DNA of 55,993 bases from UMGS1002 sp050946195 (GCA_050946195.1 JBMNUI010000004.1:1-55993), one strand, 5' to 3'. Shown: positions 40,476 through 50,322, counted from the first letter of the stretch. The notes: generated by a model from the letters alone, not told the origin. Translations and numbers: made by a program.

Positions 40476-41576
40476 ATGAGCACTGAAGACATAAAAAAAG
40501 AAGCCTATGTCGAGGTCGACCGCAACATGCTGGTCGAGACCACAATAAAGGAGCCTGATATTGTCTTTTATGATGTGAGAAAACCCCCGTTTGAGCTCTA
40601 CGGGTTTTACGACCCGTACGGGCAGGAATACTTCCGCCGGCTGCCGCATAAGGTCGCCGAGGCGACCAGCCCGGGGGTTGCAAAGCTGGCTCGCGAGTCG
40701 ACCGGAGGCCGCGTCCGCTTTTCAACAGACTCGTCATATATTGCAATAAAGGTTGAGTTGGGGCCATATAAGCGCAGCCCGCATATGTCGCTCTGCAACA
40801 CCGCCGGGTTTGACCTTTACGAGGACACCGCCGCCGACAGCCGGTTTATAAAGCCCTTTTTGCCACCCTATAATTCTGAGCATGACTACGAGCAGATAAT
40901 TCAGCTCGGCTCGCGCAAAATGCGCAGCTTCACCATAAATTTCCCGGTTCACGCGCTGGTAAAGAACCTTTATATCGGCCTGCAGGCCGACGCTGCGCTC
41001 GACAAGGGCAAAAAATACTCAAACAGCGAGCCTGTTGTCTTTTACGGCAGCTCTATCGTGCACGGTACCGCCGCCTCGCGGCCGGGACTGACCTACGAGA
41101 ACATCATATCGCGCAGGCTCAACCTTGATTACATCAACCTCGGCTTTTCGGGCAATGCCAAGGGGGAGCCGGTGCTTATCGAGTATATCTCAGGGCTCAA
41201 AATGTCGATTTTTGTCTGCGACTACGACCACAACGCGCCCGACGCCGAGTTTTTGCGCGCCACGCACCAGAATGTCTACGATATTTTCCGGAAAAAGCAG
41301 CCCGACACGCCGTTTATTATGATTTCGCGGCCGAATGTGGCTACAAACCCGAAACAGTTTGCCGAGCGGCGCGACGTAATAATCGATACCTTCCGCCATG
41401 CCCTCTCGCTCGGGGACAAAAACGTGTATTACATTGACGGCGAAACCTTTTTCCTCGGCAAGTACGAAAACGAGTGCACAATGGACGGCGTGCATCCCAA
41501 CGACCTCGGGTTTACGCTTATGGCCGACGGTATTGAGAGCACAATCCGTCGCATACTCGGCAGGGACTGCATATGA
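40476..41576 (+). CDS. SGNH/GDSL hydrolase with GxDLY N-terminal domain, copy 2
   Basis: A 366-residue paralogue of the preceding gene, with a ~20-residue N-terminal extension. It keeps the GxDLY domain (AGFDLYEDT) and the SGNH blocks YGSSIVHGT, GFSGNAKGEP, CDYDHNAPD and DGVHPNDLGF. The pair arose by tandem duplication, and differences at the active-site margins (SSITQG versus SSIVHG) suggest distinct substrates. It overlaps mrnC by 4 bases. Both are probably intracellular esterases for imported carbohydrates. ATGAGGAATAA spacing gives a weak ribosome-binding site. Confidence 0.92.
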   Translation: MSTEDIKKEAYVEVDRNMLVETTIKEPDIVFYDVRKPPFELYGFYDPYGQEYFRRLPHKVAEATSPGVAKLARESTGGRVRFSTDSSYIAIKVELGPYKRSPHMSLCNTAGFDLYEDTAADSRFIKPFLPPYNSEHDYEQIIQLGSRKMRSFTINFPVHALVKNLYIGLQADAALDKGKKYSNSEPVVFYGSSIVHGTAASRPGLTYENIISRRLNLDYINLGFSGNAKGEPVLIEYISGLKMSIFVCDYDHNAPDAEFLRATHQNVYDIFRKKQPDTPFIMISRPNVATNPKQFAERRDVIIDTFRHALSLGDKNVYYIDGETFFLGKYENECTMDGVHPNDLGFTLMADGIESTIRRILGRDCI

Positions 41577-41947
41577 GAGCGGCCGAGTCTGCCGATGCCT
41601 CGGCACTTGCGTATCTCGGAGATGCGGTTGTTGAGCTTTGGGTGCGCGAGCGGCTGCTCCAGGCCGGGGTGTGCGGTCCGCACGAACTTCACGAGCAGGC
41701 CAAGAGATATGTCGCGGCCCCCGCGCAGGCCGCGGCGATGAAGCGGATACTCCCGCTCCTTAGTGATGAGGAGAACATGGTGTTCCACCGCGGGCGGAAT
41801 GCCGGGCATACCAGCCTGCCGAAGAACGCCACCGCCGCAGAATACCGCGCGGCCTCGGGCATGGAGGCGCTTTTCGGCTGGCTCTACCTGTCGGGGCGCG
41901 GTGAGAGGATTTCAGAACTGCTCGAGGCGGGATATAAAAGTATTTAA
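41573..41947 (+). CDS. mrnC: Mini-ribonuclease 3
   Basis: A 124-residue RNase III-like nuclease lacking the double-stranded RNA-binding domain. It shows ALAYLGDAVVELWVRERL, RGRNA and KNATAAEYRAASGMEALFGW with the catalytic acidic residues. In Bacillus it matures 23S rRNA. Usually it follows cysS; here it overlaps the SGNH gene by 4 bases (ATGA), an unusual partner. A terminator follows. Secure. Confidence 0.95.
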   Translation: MRAAESADASALAYLGDAVVELWVRERLLQAGVCGPHELHEQAKRYVAAPAQAAAMKRILPLLSDEENMVFHRGRNAGHTSLPKNATAAEYRAASGMEALFGWLYLSGRGERISELLEAGYKSI

Positions 41948-41960
41948 GAGGAAAAAGTAT

Positions 41961-41990
41961 AATACCCGGGGCACACCCGGGTATTTATTT
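41961..41990 (+). terminator. Terminator of the SGNH-mrnC operon
   Basis: AATACCCGGG pairs with CCCGGGTATT across 5 bases, then TATTT. A second stem (GCCGCGGG with CCCGCGGC) follows at 42001-42023. Confidence 0.85.
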
Positions 41991-42052
41991 AAATATTTCA
42001 GCCGCGGGTAGCAAGCCCGCGGCTGTCGTTGTATATTAGGGTGAGATTTTAT

Positions 42053-42111
42053 AGTTTTTTGAGGATTCTTAAAAAAGTTCCTTGAGCGGGGGTTCGGGGG
42101 CGGCGCCCCCG
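42053..42111. repeat. Interspersed hairpin repeat, copy 6 (reverse orientation)
   Basis: Read leftward: the GC hairpin (GGGGGCGCCGCCCCC), GAACCCCCGCT, the arm CAAGGAACTTTTTT, then AAGAATCCTCAAAAAACT. The descending arm of the second hairpin is missing, so only half of that stem remains. It lies between convergent mrnC and ftsH. Confidence 0.8.
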
Positions 42112-42141
42112 TAAATGAGGCGTGGTGCGAAACCCCGCAAA

Positions 42142-44166
42142 TTAATACTGCGTCTTGTCGGGCGGAGGGGTGTTCTGCCCGGTATTTTCGGCATCACTGC
42201 CGCCCAGAGCCTGCTGTTCGGCGTCGAGTCGGGCTTTTTCGCGGTTAGCTTCGGCCCGCTTGCGCTTTTTCTCGGCGGCGATTGCCTCGAGTTCCTCGAA
42301 TGTCGGGTTGCCTTCCATAGCGCATTTAAACTGGTCGCCGTCCATAACCTCGTATTTAATGAGGAACTCGGCTATGAATTTGAGCTTTTCGATATTTTCG
42401 GTCAAAAGCTTTTTGGCGAGCTCGTAGGCTTCGGTGATAATGCGGTGGATTTCGGAGTCAATTTGCGCGGCAACGGCCTCGGAGACATTGTTGGTATCGA
42501 CAAACGATCTGCCCAGGAAGACCTCACCGCGGGTGTTTGAGTAATTAATCGGCCCGACAAGGTCGCTCATACCGAGCTGCGTCACCATCCGGCGCGCTAT
42601 ATCGGTGGCCCTTTCGATGTCGTTTGCTGCGCCGCCCGAGAAGTTGCCGAACATAATCTCCTCGGCTGTCCTGCCTCCGAGCAATTCGCAGATGCGCTCC
42701 TGTAGTTCATCGCGGTATACGCTGAACCTGTCCTCCTCGGGCACAGTTAGGGTAAAACCGAGCGCTCTGCCTCTGGGAATTATGGTTATATGGCGTACCG
42801 GGTCAAGGTGGGGCAGCAGGTAGGCGAGAATGGCATGGCCGGCTTCGTGGAAGGCGGTATTGCGCTTTTCGGCCTCGCTCATGCGCCGCGACTTTTTCTT
42901 GGAACCCGCCAGCACCTTAATGAAGGCGTCCTCAATGTCAGTGCTATCTATCAGGTTCTTGTTCCGGCGGGCGGCAAGCAGCGCCGCTTCGTTGAGCAGG
43001 TTTTCAAGGTCGGCGCCGGTAAACCCGACGGTGCTCTGCGCTACCCTTACCAGGTCGACATCGGGGCCGATCGGCTTGTTGCGGGCATGAACCTTCAGGA
43101 TCTCCTCGCGCCCCTTTATGTCGGGGTAATTCATCATCACCTGCCGGTCAAAGCGCCCGGGGCGGAGCAGAGCGGGGTCGAGTATGTCGGGGCGGTTGGT
43201 CGCGGCGATCACTATAATACCGTCGTTGGTGCCGAATCCGTCCATTTCGACCAAAAGCTGGTTCAATGTCTGCTCGCGCTCGTCGTGTCCGCCGCCGAGA
43301 CCCGCGCCGCGGTGTCGCCCGACGGCGTCAATTTCATCTATGAATACTATCGAGGCCGGTGCTTTGCGGGCGGTCTCAAAAAGGTCGCGCACGCGCGAGG
43401 CGCCGACGCCGACATACATCTCGACAAAGTCGGAGCCGGATATCGAGAAGAAGGGAACCCCGGCCTCGCCGGCGACCGCCTTGGCTAACAGTGTCTTGCC
43501 GGTTCCCGGGGGGCCGACTAAAAGCACGCCGTGGGGAATTTTCGCGCCGAGCCTCGAAAACTTCGCGGGATCCTTGAGGTAGGCCACGATTTCCTCAAGC
43601 TCGGCCTTCTCCTCATCCGCGCCGGCCACGTCCTTGAAGGTCTTGCGGTCCTTGTCGTTGGGGTTCGGCATCTTGACTCTTGCCTTGCCGAAGGAGCTGA
43701 TTTTGCCCCTCCCGCCGGCAGCCTGGTTGAGCGCGTAAAACCAAAGGGCGACAAAGACAATAAGCACAATGACATAGGGCAGGAAACTGACCCACCACGG
43801 CCATACGGTCGGCGGCTCAAAATCATATGACTCAAGGTTTTCATTATTGATATAGTATTCCGACAGGTCGGTGTGGAAGAGCTCAAGGCTCTGCAGCCGG
43901 TAGCTGACCAACTTGGTAGAATTGATGATTTTTCCGTTGGAGTCATAAATAAATTCGCCGTCCTTGCCGAGGTCGTATACCTCCATCTCAAGGTAGTTGG
44001 TGTTTGAAACGGTAAACGATTTCACCTGGTCGTTCTTGAAGTACTCAACGATGTCGGCGTATTTTACCGGCTCGACCTCGGTAAATGAAAAGAAGTGAGA
44101 TACGACCAGTATTATGACAACTATGACGGCAAGATAAACCAATATTGTTTTGACGGTACTTTTCAT
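42142..44166 (-). CDS. ftsH: ATP-dependent zinc metalloprotease FtsH
   Basis: A 674-residue membrane protease. Transmembrane helices at ~8-26 and ~125-147 flank an extracytoplasmic domain. The AAA+ domain has Walker A GPPGTGKT near 213, Walker B VFIDEIDAVGR and SRH ATNRPDILDPALLRPGRFD; the zinc site is HEAGHAIL near 435. The Glu/Ala-rich and Pro-rich tail is normal. It degrades membrane and short-lived cytoplasmic proteins. It overlaps hpt by 4 bases, matching the classic tilS-hpt-ftsH order. Secure. Confidence 0.98.
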   Translation of the reverse strand: MKSTVKTILVYLAVIVVIILVVSHFFSFTEVEPVKYADIVEYFKNDQVKSFTVSNTNYLEMEVYDLGKDGEFIYDSNGKIINSTKLVSYRLQSLELFHTDLSEYYINNENLESYDFEPPTVWPWWVSFLPYVIVLIVFVALWFYALNQAAGGRGKISSFGKARVKMPNPNDKDRKTFKDVAGADEEKAELEEIVAYLKDPAKFSRLGAKIPHGVLLVGPPGTGKTLLAKAVAGEAGVPFFSISGSDFVEMYVGVGASRVRDLFETARKAPASIVFIDEIDAVGRHRGAGLGGGHDEREQTLNQLLVEMDGFGTNDGIIVIAATNRPDILDPALLRPGRFDRQVMMNYPDIKGREEILKVHARNKPIGPDVDLVRVAQSTVGFTGADLENLLNEAALLAARRNKNLIDSTDIEDAFIKVLAGSKKKSRRMSEAEKRNTAFHEAGHAILAYLLPHLDPVRHITIIPRGRALGFTLTVPEEDRFSVYRDELQERICELLGGRTAEEIMFGNFSGGAANDIERATDIARRMVTQLGMSDLVGPINYSNTRGEVFLGRSFVDTNNVSEAVAAQIDSEIHRIITEAYELAKKLLTENIEKLKFIAEFLIKYEVMDGDQFKCAMEGNPTFEELEAIAAEKKRKRAEANREKARLDAEQQALGGSDAENTGQNTPPPDKTQY

Positions 44167-44759
44167 TTTTTTGTTGGGTTCCCTTTCATAATTGACATTG
44201 ACGGTCTTGCGGGGGCGCCGTATATTTCGGACTTCAGCACCCCGACATAAGGCAGGTTGCGGTATCTTTCATTATAGTCAAGCCCGAATCCCACCACGAA
44301 TTCATCCGGGATAACGGTCCCGGTGTAGTCGGGCTCAAAAGGGACTTCACGGCGCTCGGGCTTGTCGAGCAGCGTGCAGGACCTGACGCTGCGCGCTCCG
44401 CGCTCAAGCAGCAGTTTTGTGAGGCTGCTGAGTGTGCGGCCGCTGTCGATAATGTCCTCGACAATCAACAGGTCAAGTTCCGAGATATCGGGACGGTAAA
44501 AGTCAAGCAGTATTCTGACATTCCCGGAGCTTACGCTCCCCGAACCGTATGAGGATACCCTCATGAACTCGATTTCGGCGGGTATTTTCAGCGCAGACAT
44601 GAGGGCCGCGGCAAACATAACCGAACCTTTAAGGATTGATATCAGCACAAGGCGCTTATCGGGTGCCGAATAATCACGCTCAATCTCGGCGGCCAGCCGG
44701 GCTATTATCCGGTTAAGTTCCTTTTGGCTTATCAGGACGCTTTCTATATCACTGTTCAT
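44163..44759 (-). CDS. hpt: Hypoxanthine phosphoribosyltransferase
   Basis: A 198-residue purine-salvage enzyme. The PRPP loop is LLIVEDIIDSGRTLSSL near residue 100; VLISILKGSVMFAAALM and EFMRVSSYGSG are the other family blocks, with FVVGFGLDYNERYRNLPYVG at the C-terminus. The N-terminal 15 residues overlap tilS by 11 bases and the stop overlaps ftsH by 4, so translation is coupled across the three. Secure. Confidence 0.96.
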   Translation of the reverse strand: MNSDIESVLISQKELNRIIARLAAEIERDYSAPDKRLVLISILKGSVMFAAALMSALKIPAEIEFMRVSSYGSGSVSSGNVRILLDFYRPDISELDLLIVEDIIDSGRTLSSLTKLLLERGARSVRSCTLLDKPERREVPFEPDYTGTVIPDEFVVGFGLDYNERYRNLPYVGVLKSEIYGAPARPSMSIMKGNPTKK

Positions 44760-46146
44760 CGGTGTCCACCTTTGAGGGAGTTTTATCGCCGCCGTAGTAT
44801 GTCAGCTGCAGGCCGCCCTCTTGGGTCAGGGTTCCGTCGCGAAGGGCGACGCCGGGTATCCAGAGCACGCCTGCGCTATCGCAGACTACAGGCAGAAGGT
44901 ATCTTTCGCAGAGCGGCAGCCCTGTTTCCCAGAGCAGCTTGCGGACCTTTCTTGTCATGCCGCGGTACCTCACCGTGTCACCCGGCAGAAGGCTCCGAGC
45001 CACAAGCGGCCCGCTGGCCAAGAGCCTGACGCTCTCACGAAATGTGAGATTCCGAGGGAACTCTGCCGGCTGTCGGCCGGAGGTTGTCAGTGTTATTGCC
45101 CCTGAAGGCAACAGGTTCAGCCCCTCGGCAAGCGGTACTGCAAAGGACTCGAACATAAGGCGCCGGCGCGGGTCGGTGGTAAATTTAAGGCAGCCGCCCT
45201 CTATTTTGGCGCGGATTCTACCGGGGAGCGAGAGCGCCGAGCCGGAAATTCCTTTTTGCAGAAGCCCCGAGAGGGCATGAACATGGACCTCCTCAAGCTC
45301 CCGGCCCGAAGCGGCGGCATAAAGCTTCGAGAGCACACAGTGCCTCACCGCCCCGGGCAGGCTGTTGAGCTCGCCGACCTGTATGCTGTCACCCGATGAG
45401 CGCGAGAGAAATTTGTCGGCCTCGCTCTCAATAAACTCCCGGGCCTCTCGCGCCGCCAGAATCAGCCGCGCCGAGTTTTCGCGGATATTCGGGTTGAGCT
45501 CCTCGAGCGCCGGGATTATTTTGTGCCGGATGAGGTTTCGCGAGCAGTCTGTCTTTTGGTTGGTAGAATCGGTTACATAGGCAAGGTTATTATCTTCACA
45601 ATAGCGTATGATGTCGCTTTTGGTCGCACAAAGCAGCGGCCGGATAATCAGGCCGTCGCCGAAGGGCCGTACCGGCGGAATCGAGCAGAGCCCGCGCAGC
45701 CCGCAGCCCCGCGCGATGTTGAAAATCAGGGTCTCAAGCCGGTCATCGGCATTGTGGGCGGTGGCCAGCAGGGGAATGCCCCGCTTTTGCATTATCGACC
45801 TGAAAAAACTGTATCTTACAAGCCGCGCCTCGGTTTCAAGGCTGGTTTTGTGTTTTCTCGCCAGCGCCGGGACGTCGGCGTCAAGCACCTCGCATTCAAT
45901 ATCGTACTCGGCGGCGGTTCTGATACAGAACTCGCGGTCGCGCAGGGCTTCCTCGCCGCGGATTTTGTGGTTGACATGCGCCGCCACAAGGGGCGCTTTG
46001 TGCTCGTTTGAGTATTGAGACAGTAAATGAAGTAAAGCACGCGAGTCGGCGCCGCCCGAGAAGGCAAGCAGAATAGGGGTTGATTCGGGCAGGCCGCTTA
46101 ATTCGTGAGGCGGTGTAAATCTGATACCGGTTTTATTTTTATCCAT
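44749..46146 (-). CDS. tilS: tRNA(Ile)-lysidine synthase
   Basis: A 465-residue enzyme that converts cytidine 34 of tRNA-Ile(CAU) to lysidine. The N-terminal PP-loop LLAFSGGADSRALLHLL is near residue 26, with AAHVNHKIRGEEA and ATAHNADDRLETLIFNIARG. The C-terminal TilS domain includes GDTVRYRGMTRKVRKLLWE. It lies 55 bases after dnaB and overlaps hpt. The ribosome-binding site before the ATG is weak. Secure. Confidence 0.96.
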   Translation of the reverse strand: MDKNKTGIRFTPPHELSGLPESTPILLAFSGGADSRALLHLLSQYSNEHKAPLVAAHVNHKIRGEEALRDREFCIRTAAEYDIECEVLDADVPALARKHKTSLETEARLVRYSFFRSIMQKRGIPLLATAHNADDRLETLIFNIARGCGLRGLCSIPPVRPFGDGLIIRPLLCATKSDIIRYCEDNNLAYVTDSTNQKTDCSRNLIRHKIIPALEELNPNIRENSARLILAAREAREFIESEADKFLSRSSGDSIQVGELNSLPGAVRHCVLSKLYAAASGRELEEVHVHALSGLLQKGISGSALSLPGRIRAKIEGGCLKFTTDPRRRLMFESFAVPLAEGLNLLPSGAITLTTSGRQPAEFPRNLTFRESVRLLASGPLVARSLLPGDTVRYRGMTRKVRKLLWETGLPLCERYLLPVVCDSAGVLWIPGVALRDGTLTQEGGLQLTYYGGDKTPSKVDTDEQ

Positions 46147-46201
46147 TTTGATTTCTTTTTAAAAAATGCCCTTTCAGGAGGGTAAGCAGACCAAAGGCAG
46201 G

Positions 46202-47545
46202 TCATTGTTCGCCGTATTCGGTGGCGATCGACCGGTATTTGGTGTATTGTCCCAACCAGCCCATGCGGACCGTGCTGGTCATGCCGTGGCGGTTTTTGGC
46301 TACGATTACCTCGACGATATTCCCGCCGCTGTCCTCGGGCCCTTTGTCCCGATTGTAATAATCGTCGCGGTAGAGGAAGATGACGACGTCGGCGTCCTGC
46401 TCGATTGCTCCCGAGTCGCGCAGGTCGGCAAGCACCGGCTTTTTGTCTTGTCTTGATTCGGGGCTTCGGGAGAGCTGTGCGCAGCAGATTACCGGGACGC
46501 CGAGGTCTTTGGCCATCAGCTTCATATTACGGGTGATTTCGGCGACCTCCTGAACCCTGTTGTCGGTACGCCGCTCGCCCTGCATGAGCTGCAAATAATC
46601 TATTATGACAAGCCCGAGGTTGCTGACCCGCCGCAGCTTGGCCTTCATTGCGGTGGCGGTCATCCCCGAGGTGTCGTCTATAAGGATATCCATGCCGGCA
46701 AGCTTTGCGGCCGCCTCGGCCACCTTGATCCAATCTTCGGAACTCAGCCTGCCGGTGCGCAGGGTGTAGCTGTCGATCATGGCCTCGCTTGATATCATGC
46801 GGTTTACAAGCTGCTCTGCCGACATTTCAAGCGAGAAGATGCAAACAGTCTTTTTTGTTTTGGAGGCGACATTCGTGGCGATATTGAGCACAAAGCTGGT
46901 TTTTCCCATACCGGGGCGCGAGCCGATAAGAATCAGGTCGCCCTCTCCCATGCCGATCAGCACCTTGTCAAGCCCTGAAAAACCGGTCGGAATACCCAGC
47001 GCCGATTTGTCGCCCTCGTAGAGCCTGTTTAAGTTTGTATAAACCTCGCCGAGGACGTCCCTGATATGCCGAAAGCCGCGGGTATCCCGTCCCTGCGCTA
47101 TCTGGAATAATTTGTTCTGTGCATTATCTATAATATGTGTTACCGAGTCCTGTTCCGAATATGCGGTGGCGCTGATTTCTTCGCAGGTCGCGATCAGCTG
47201 CCGCAGCACGCTCTTTTCCTTGATAATGCGTGCGTAATCCTTTATGTTCTGGGAGCCCGGAACAACCTGGCCGATGGTGTGTATATAATCCTCGCCGCCC
47301 GAACGGTTGTAGATGCCCTTTTTGACCAGCATGTCAACCAGGGTCACGATGTCGATGTCATTGTCGGTCATGAACAATTCGTGCATGGCAAGGTATATGT
47401 GCCGGTGCTCTTCTATGTAGAAATCGTCCGCGGTTATGATGTCTGCCACCAGCCGGATAGACTCGGGGTCTATCAGTATCGCGCCGAGCAGCGACTGCTC
47501 GGCTATCATCGAGAACGGCAGCTTTCTTGTCAACTCATCGTTCAT
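46202..47545 (-). CDS. dnaB: Replicative DNA helicase DnaB
   Basis: A 447-residue hexameric fork helicase. The N-terminal domain starts PFSMIAEQSLLGAILIDPES; the RecA-like domain has Walker A GSRPGMGKTSF near 210, the SLEMSAEQLVNRM segment, Walker B LGLVIIDYLQLMQG and the DLRDSGAIEQDADVV segment. No intein is present. AAGGGAT precedes the ATG. It lies 35 bases after rplI. This is the usual gdpP-rplI-dnaB order of Firmicutes. Secure. Confidence 0.98.
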   Translation of the reverse strand: MNDELTRKLPFSMIAEQSLLGAILIDPESIRLVADIITADDFYIEEHRHIYLAMHELFMTDNDIDIVTLVDMLVKKGIYNRSGGEDYIHTIGQVVPGSQNIKDYARIIKEKSVLRQLIATCEEISATAYSEQDSVTHIIDNAQNKLFQIAQGRDTRGFRHIRDVLGEVYTNLNRLYEGDKSALGIPTGFSGLDKVLIGMGEGDLILIGSRPGMGKTSFVLNIATNVASKTKKTVCIFSLEMSAEQLVNRMISSEAMIDSYTLRTGRLSSEDWIKVAEAAAKLAGMDILIDDTSGMTATAMKAKLRRVSNLGLVIIDYLQLMQGERRTDNRVQEVAEITRNMKLMAKDLGVPVICCAQLSRSPESRQDKKPVLADLRDSGAIEQDADVVIFLYRDDYYNRDKGPEDSGGNIVEVIVAKNRHGMTSTVRMGWLGQYTKYRSIATEYGEQ

Positions 47546-47580
47546 GACTAATCCCTTTTTAGTTGCGTGCCCGGCCGAGC

Positions 47581-48027
47581 CTATTTCTCACATACAAGGA
47601 TGTTTATCTTCCCGGTAATTTCGGGGTACAGCTTTACGTCAAGAGTGTAGTTCCCGTATGCCTTTATCGGCTCGGTGACGATTATCTTCCGGCGGTCGAT
47701 TTCAATCCCGAAGTCGCGCAAAAGCGCGTCGGCGACATCCTTTGAGGTGACCGAGCCGTAGAGCCGGCCGTCTGCCCCGGCGCTCATTTTGATTCTTACC
47801 AAAAGGCCCGAGATTTTCTCGGCAATAGCCTCGGCTTCGGCACGCTCGGCCTCAAGGCGGCGCTGCTTTGCTTCCTCGCGGTTTTTCAGGTCGGTGAGTG
47901 CCTTCTTGTCTGCCGGTATGGCAAGCCCCCGCGGGATAAGATAGTTGCGCGCATAGCCGTCGGCAACCTCGATTACCTGGTCCTTTTTGCCAAGAGACCT
48001 GACATCCGATTTAAGTATTACCTTCAT
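47581..48027 (-). CDS. rplI: 50S ribosomal protein L9
   Basis: A 148-residue protein binding 23S rRNA. The N-terminal domain MKVILKSDVRSLGKKDQVIE and NYLIPRGLAIPA matches the L9 signature; a long connecting helix rich in Glu/Arg/Ala leads to the C-terminal domain (LYGSVTSKDVADALL). The ATG at 48027 is used; one at 48036 lies inside the ribosome-binding site. Secure. Confidence 0.98.
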   Translation of the reverse strand: MKVILKSDVRSLGKKDQVIEVADGYARNYLIPRGLAIPADKKALTDLKNREEAKQRRLEAERAEAEAIAEKISGLLVRIKMSAGADGRLYGSVTSKDVADALLRDFGIEIDRRKIIVTEPIKAYGNYTLDVKLYPEITGKINILVCEK

Positions 48028-48071
48028 AACAATCATTCCTTTCTTGCGACAATAGTGCCGCCGGCAGCCGG

Positions 48072-50141
48072 TCAGCCGTTGTCGAGATATTCATCGATTG
48101 CATTGGTAAGCAGCTGGTAGGCATATTCCATGGTACCTTTGACCTGCGCCGCCGCGGCGTTGAAGTGCCCGCCGCCCTTGAGCTTTTCAAGGATAAGCTG
48201 GACGTTTATTTTGCCCGACGAGCGCGCCGAAATGCGGATTTCGTCGTTTACGCTGACCATCGCAAAGGCGGCGTCCACCTGGCGGATGGTAAGCAGCTTG
48301 TCTGCCACCTTTGAGGCGGCGGTGCGGTCCTGCTCGGCGTTACCTGTCCCGACGCTGCGGGTTATCGCAATGTTTCCGCGGTAGAGTTCAATATCGTTGC
48401 TGAACTTGGCCTCGGCGAGATAGTCCGAGATATCTTCCTCGAAGAACTGCCGCACGACCTCGGACTTTGCGCCCTCGCTCTGCAGGTAAAGCGCCGCCGC
48501 GAAGGTGCGGGTTCCGGTGTCCTTTGTGAAGAACTTGGTGTCGAGCATGAGGCCGGCGTACATGGCGTTGGCTTCGTCCTTCAGAAGAATTGTGCCGGCC
48601 GGCAGCGACTGCTCGAGTATCTCGGCCAAAAGCTCGCAGGTCGAGGAGGCCGCCGGGTCGATATAATTTACAAGCGGCTCGAAGTCGAACTGCTCGGTCT
48701 GGCGGTGGTGGTCGATGATTGCAATCCTGTCTACGCTGTCGGCGATGTCGGGTGCTTCTATTATATTGAAGTTGTTGGCGTCGCAGATAACCAGCAGGGT
48801 GTCGGGTTTGACAAGGTCAAGCCCCGAGAGCGGGTCGGTGAACATATCGGTATACTCGCTGTTGCGGAGCAGCCGCTCGGCGATGATGCGGAAGTTGTCG
48901 CTTTTTTCGTCCATGACGATTTTCACCGGCACGCCGCAGAAAATACAAAGCCGCGCAATGCCCACGCAGGCGCCGATCGAGTCGAAGTCGGGGTTTTTGT
49001 GCCCCATGACAAGCACGTTTGAGGATTCGGAAATCCTGGCGCAGAGTACCGCGGCGTTTACGCGCGAGCGCACGCGGGTGCGCTTCTGCATACCCTTTGA
49101 GCGCCCGCCGAAAATTTCGGTTTCGTTCCCGTATTGGATCACCACCTGGTCGCCCCCGCGCTGAAGCGCCAGGTCAAGGGCGAGCATGGCTTCGTTTTCG
49201 CGCTCGGAGAGCGGCCCGGTTCCGGTAGATATGCCCATTGAGACGGTTACCGACATGCTGTCGTCGCCCAGCCGGACATTGCGGATTGAGTCGAGTATCT
49301 CGAATTTGTTCTTTATGCACTCGTCGAGTATTTCCCGGGTGATAATCAGAAGGTAGCGGTTGCGGTCGTACTCGCGGAGCAGACCTTTCATGCTGGCCGC
49401 CCAGTTTTTCAATATGGTGTCGATTTCATTTGCGGCCGAGCGGTAGCTGACCCGCACGTACTGCGCCAGCTCCTCAAGGTTGTCGAGCATGATAAAGGCA
49501 ACGACCGTATTCTCGCGCTTCATTTTCTCGCGCAGCTCGACCAGCGCGGTTATCTCGGTAAAGACAATCATATAGCAGCGGGTTCCGCTGACCATCATGG
49601 GATAGCCCCGCGCCATAAAACGCCGGCGGCGTATGCCGATTATCCTGCCCTCGCCGGGGTTGGCATATTCGGTTTTGCCGCTTTGAATATCGAGCGAGAG
49701 CTGCCCGTCGGGCTCGCTCGCCTTGATAATTTCCTCGGCCGAAACGCCGCAGATTTCTTCAAGCATCTCCCCGGTGGCCTGCCTGCCGAGGATGTCCTCG
49801 AGCGCACGGTTTATTATGGTCACCCAGCCTTCGGCGGTGACGATGGCATAGGGGAGGTCTATGGTCTCGCGGAACATCTGGTATATCTCGGTGTTGTAGG
49901 CGGCGGCGCGCTCCTCCTCAAGCGCGATTTTCCTCAGCCTGTTGCGCACCCCGAGGAATGTGATGACTGCAGTATATATATAAACAAATGTCAGGATTAT
50001 GCCGACCAGCGATGGCGGTAGCGCGGTAAACGAAACTACAATTGTGTAGGCAAGAAGCAAAACAATACCGATGATCACACAGACCACAAGCGGTATTCTG
50101 ACATCCGCCGATGACGCGGGTTTTGACCGGTTCTTTTTCAA
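48072..50141 (-). CDS. gdpP: Cyclic-di-AMP phosphodiesterase GdpP
   Basis: A 689-residue membrane protein that hydrolyses c-di-AMP to pApA, controlling osmolyte and wall homeostasis. Two transmembrane helices lie at ~16-36 and ~42-62; a PAS-like domain at ~75-180; a degenerate GGDEF domain at ~205-335 lacking the GGDEF motif; then the DHH domain with MGHKNPDFDSIGA, CDANNF and IIDHHRQ, and DHHA1 with GGGHFNAAAA. The start is TTG at 50141, with AAGGAGG 6 bases upstream. It heads the six-gene leftward operon. Secure. Confidence 0.96.
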   Translation of the reverse strand: MKKNRSKPASSADVRIPLVVCVIIGIVLLLAYTIVVSFTALPPSLVGIILTFVYIYTAVITFLGVRNRLRKIALEEERAAAYNTEIYQMFRETIDLPYAIVTAEGWVTIINRALEDILGRQATGEMLEEICGVSAEEIIKASEPDGQLSLDIQSGKTEYANPGEGRIIGIRRRRFMARGYPMMVSGTRCYMIVFTEITALVELREKMKRENTVVAFIMLDNLEELAQYVRVSYRSAANEIDTILKNWAASMKGLLREYDRNRYLLIITREILDECIKNKFEILDSIRNVRLGDDSMSVTVSMGISTGTGPLSERENEAMLALDLALQRGGDQVVIQYGNETEIFGGRSKGMQKRTRVRSRVNAAVLCARISESSNVLVMGHKNPDFDSIGACVGIARLCIFCGVPVKIVMDEKSDNFRIIAERLLRNSEYTDMFTDPLSGLDLVKPDTLLVICDANNFNIIEAPDIADSVDRIAIIDHHRQTEQFDFEPLVNYIDPAASSTCELLAEILEQSLPAGTILLKDEANAMYAGLMLDTKFFTKDTGTRTFAAALYLQSEGAKSEVVRQFFEEDISDYLAEAKFSNDIELYRGNIAITRSVGTGNAEQDRTAASKVADKLLTIRQVDAAFAMVSVNDEIRISARSSGKINVQLILEKLKGGGHFNAAAAQVKGTMEYAYQLLTNAIDEYLDNG

Positions 50142-50322
50142 AGCCTACCTCCTTGCAGTATCAGTCGAAGTGACCGGCAGCCGGCCGGAGCCTGACAACA
50201 TCCTGTTTTAGTATTATTTCAAAGTCGTGTGTAAAGTATTTAAACGTGATTGTTGCATGGCAAAAGGTTAAAATCCCGACTGTTTGCCCCCTTCCGCGGA
50301 CCCTTGAATCCGACCGTACGTT

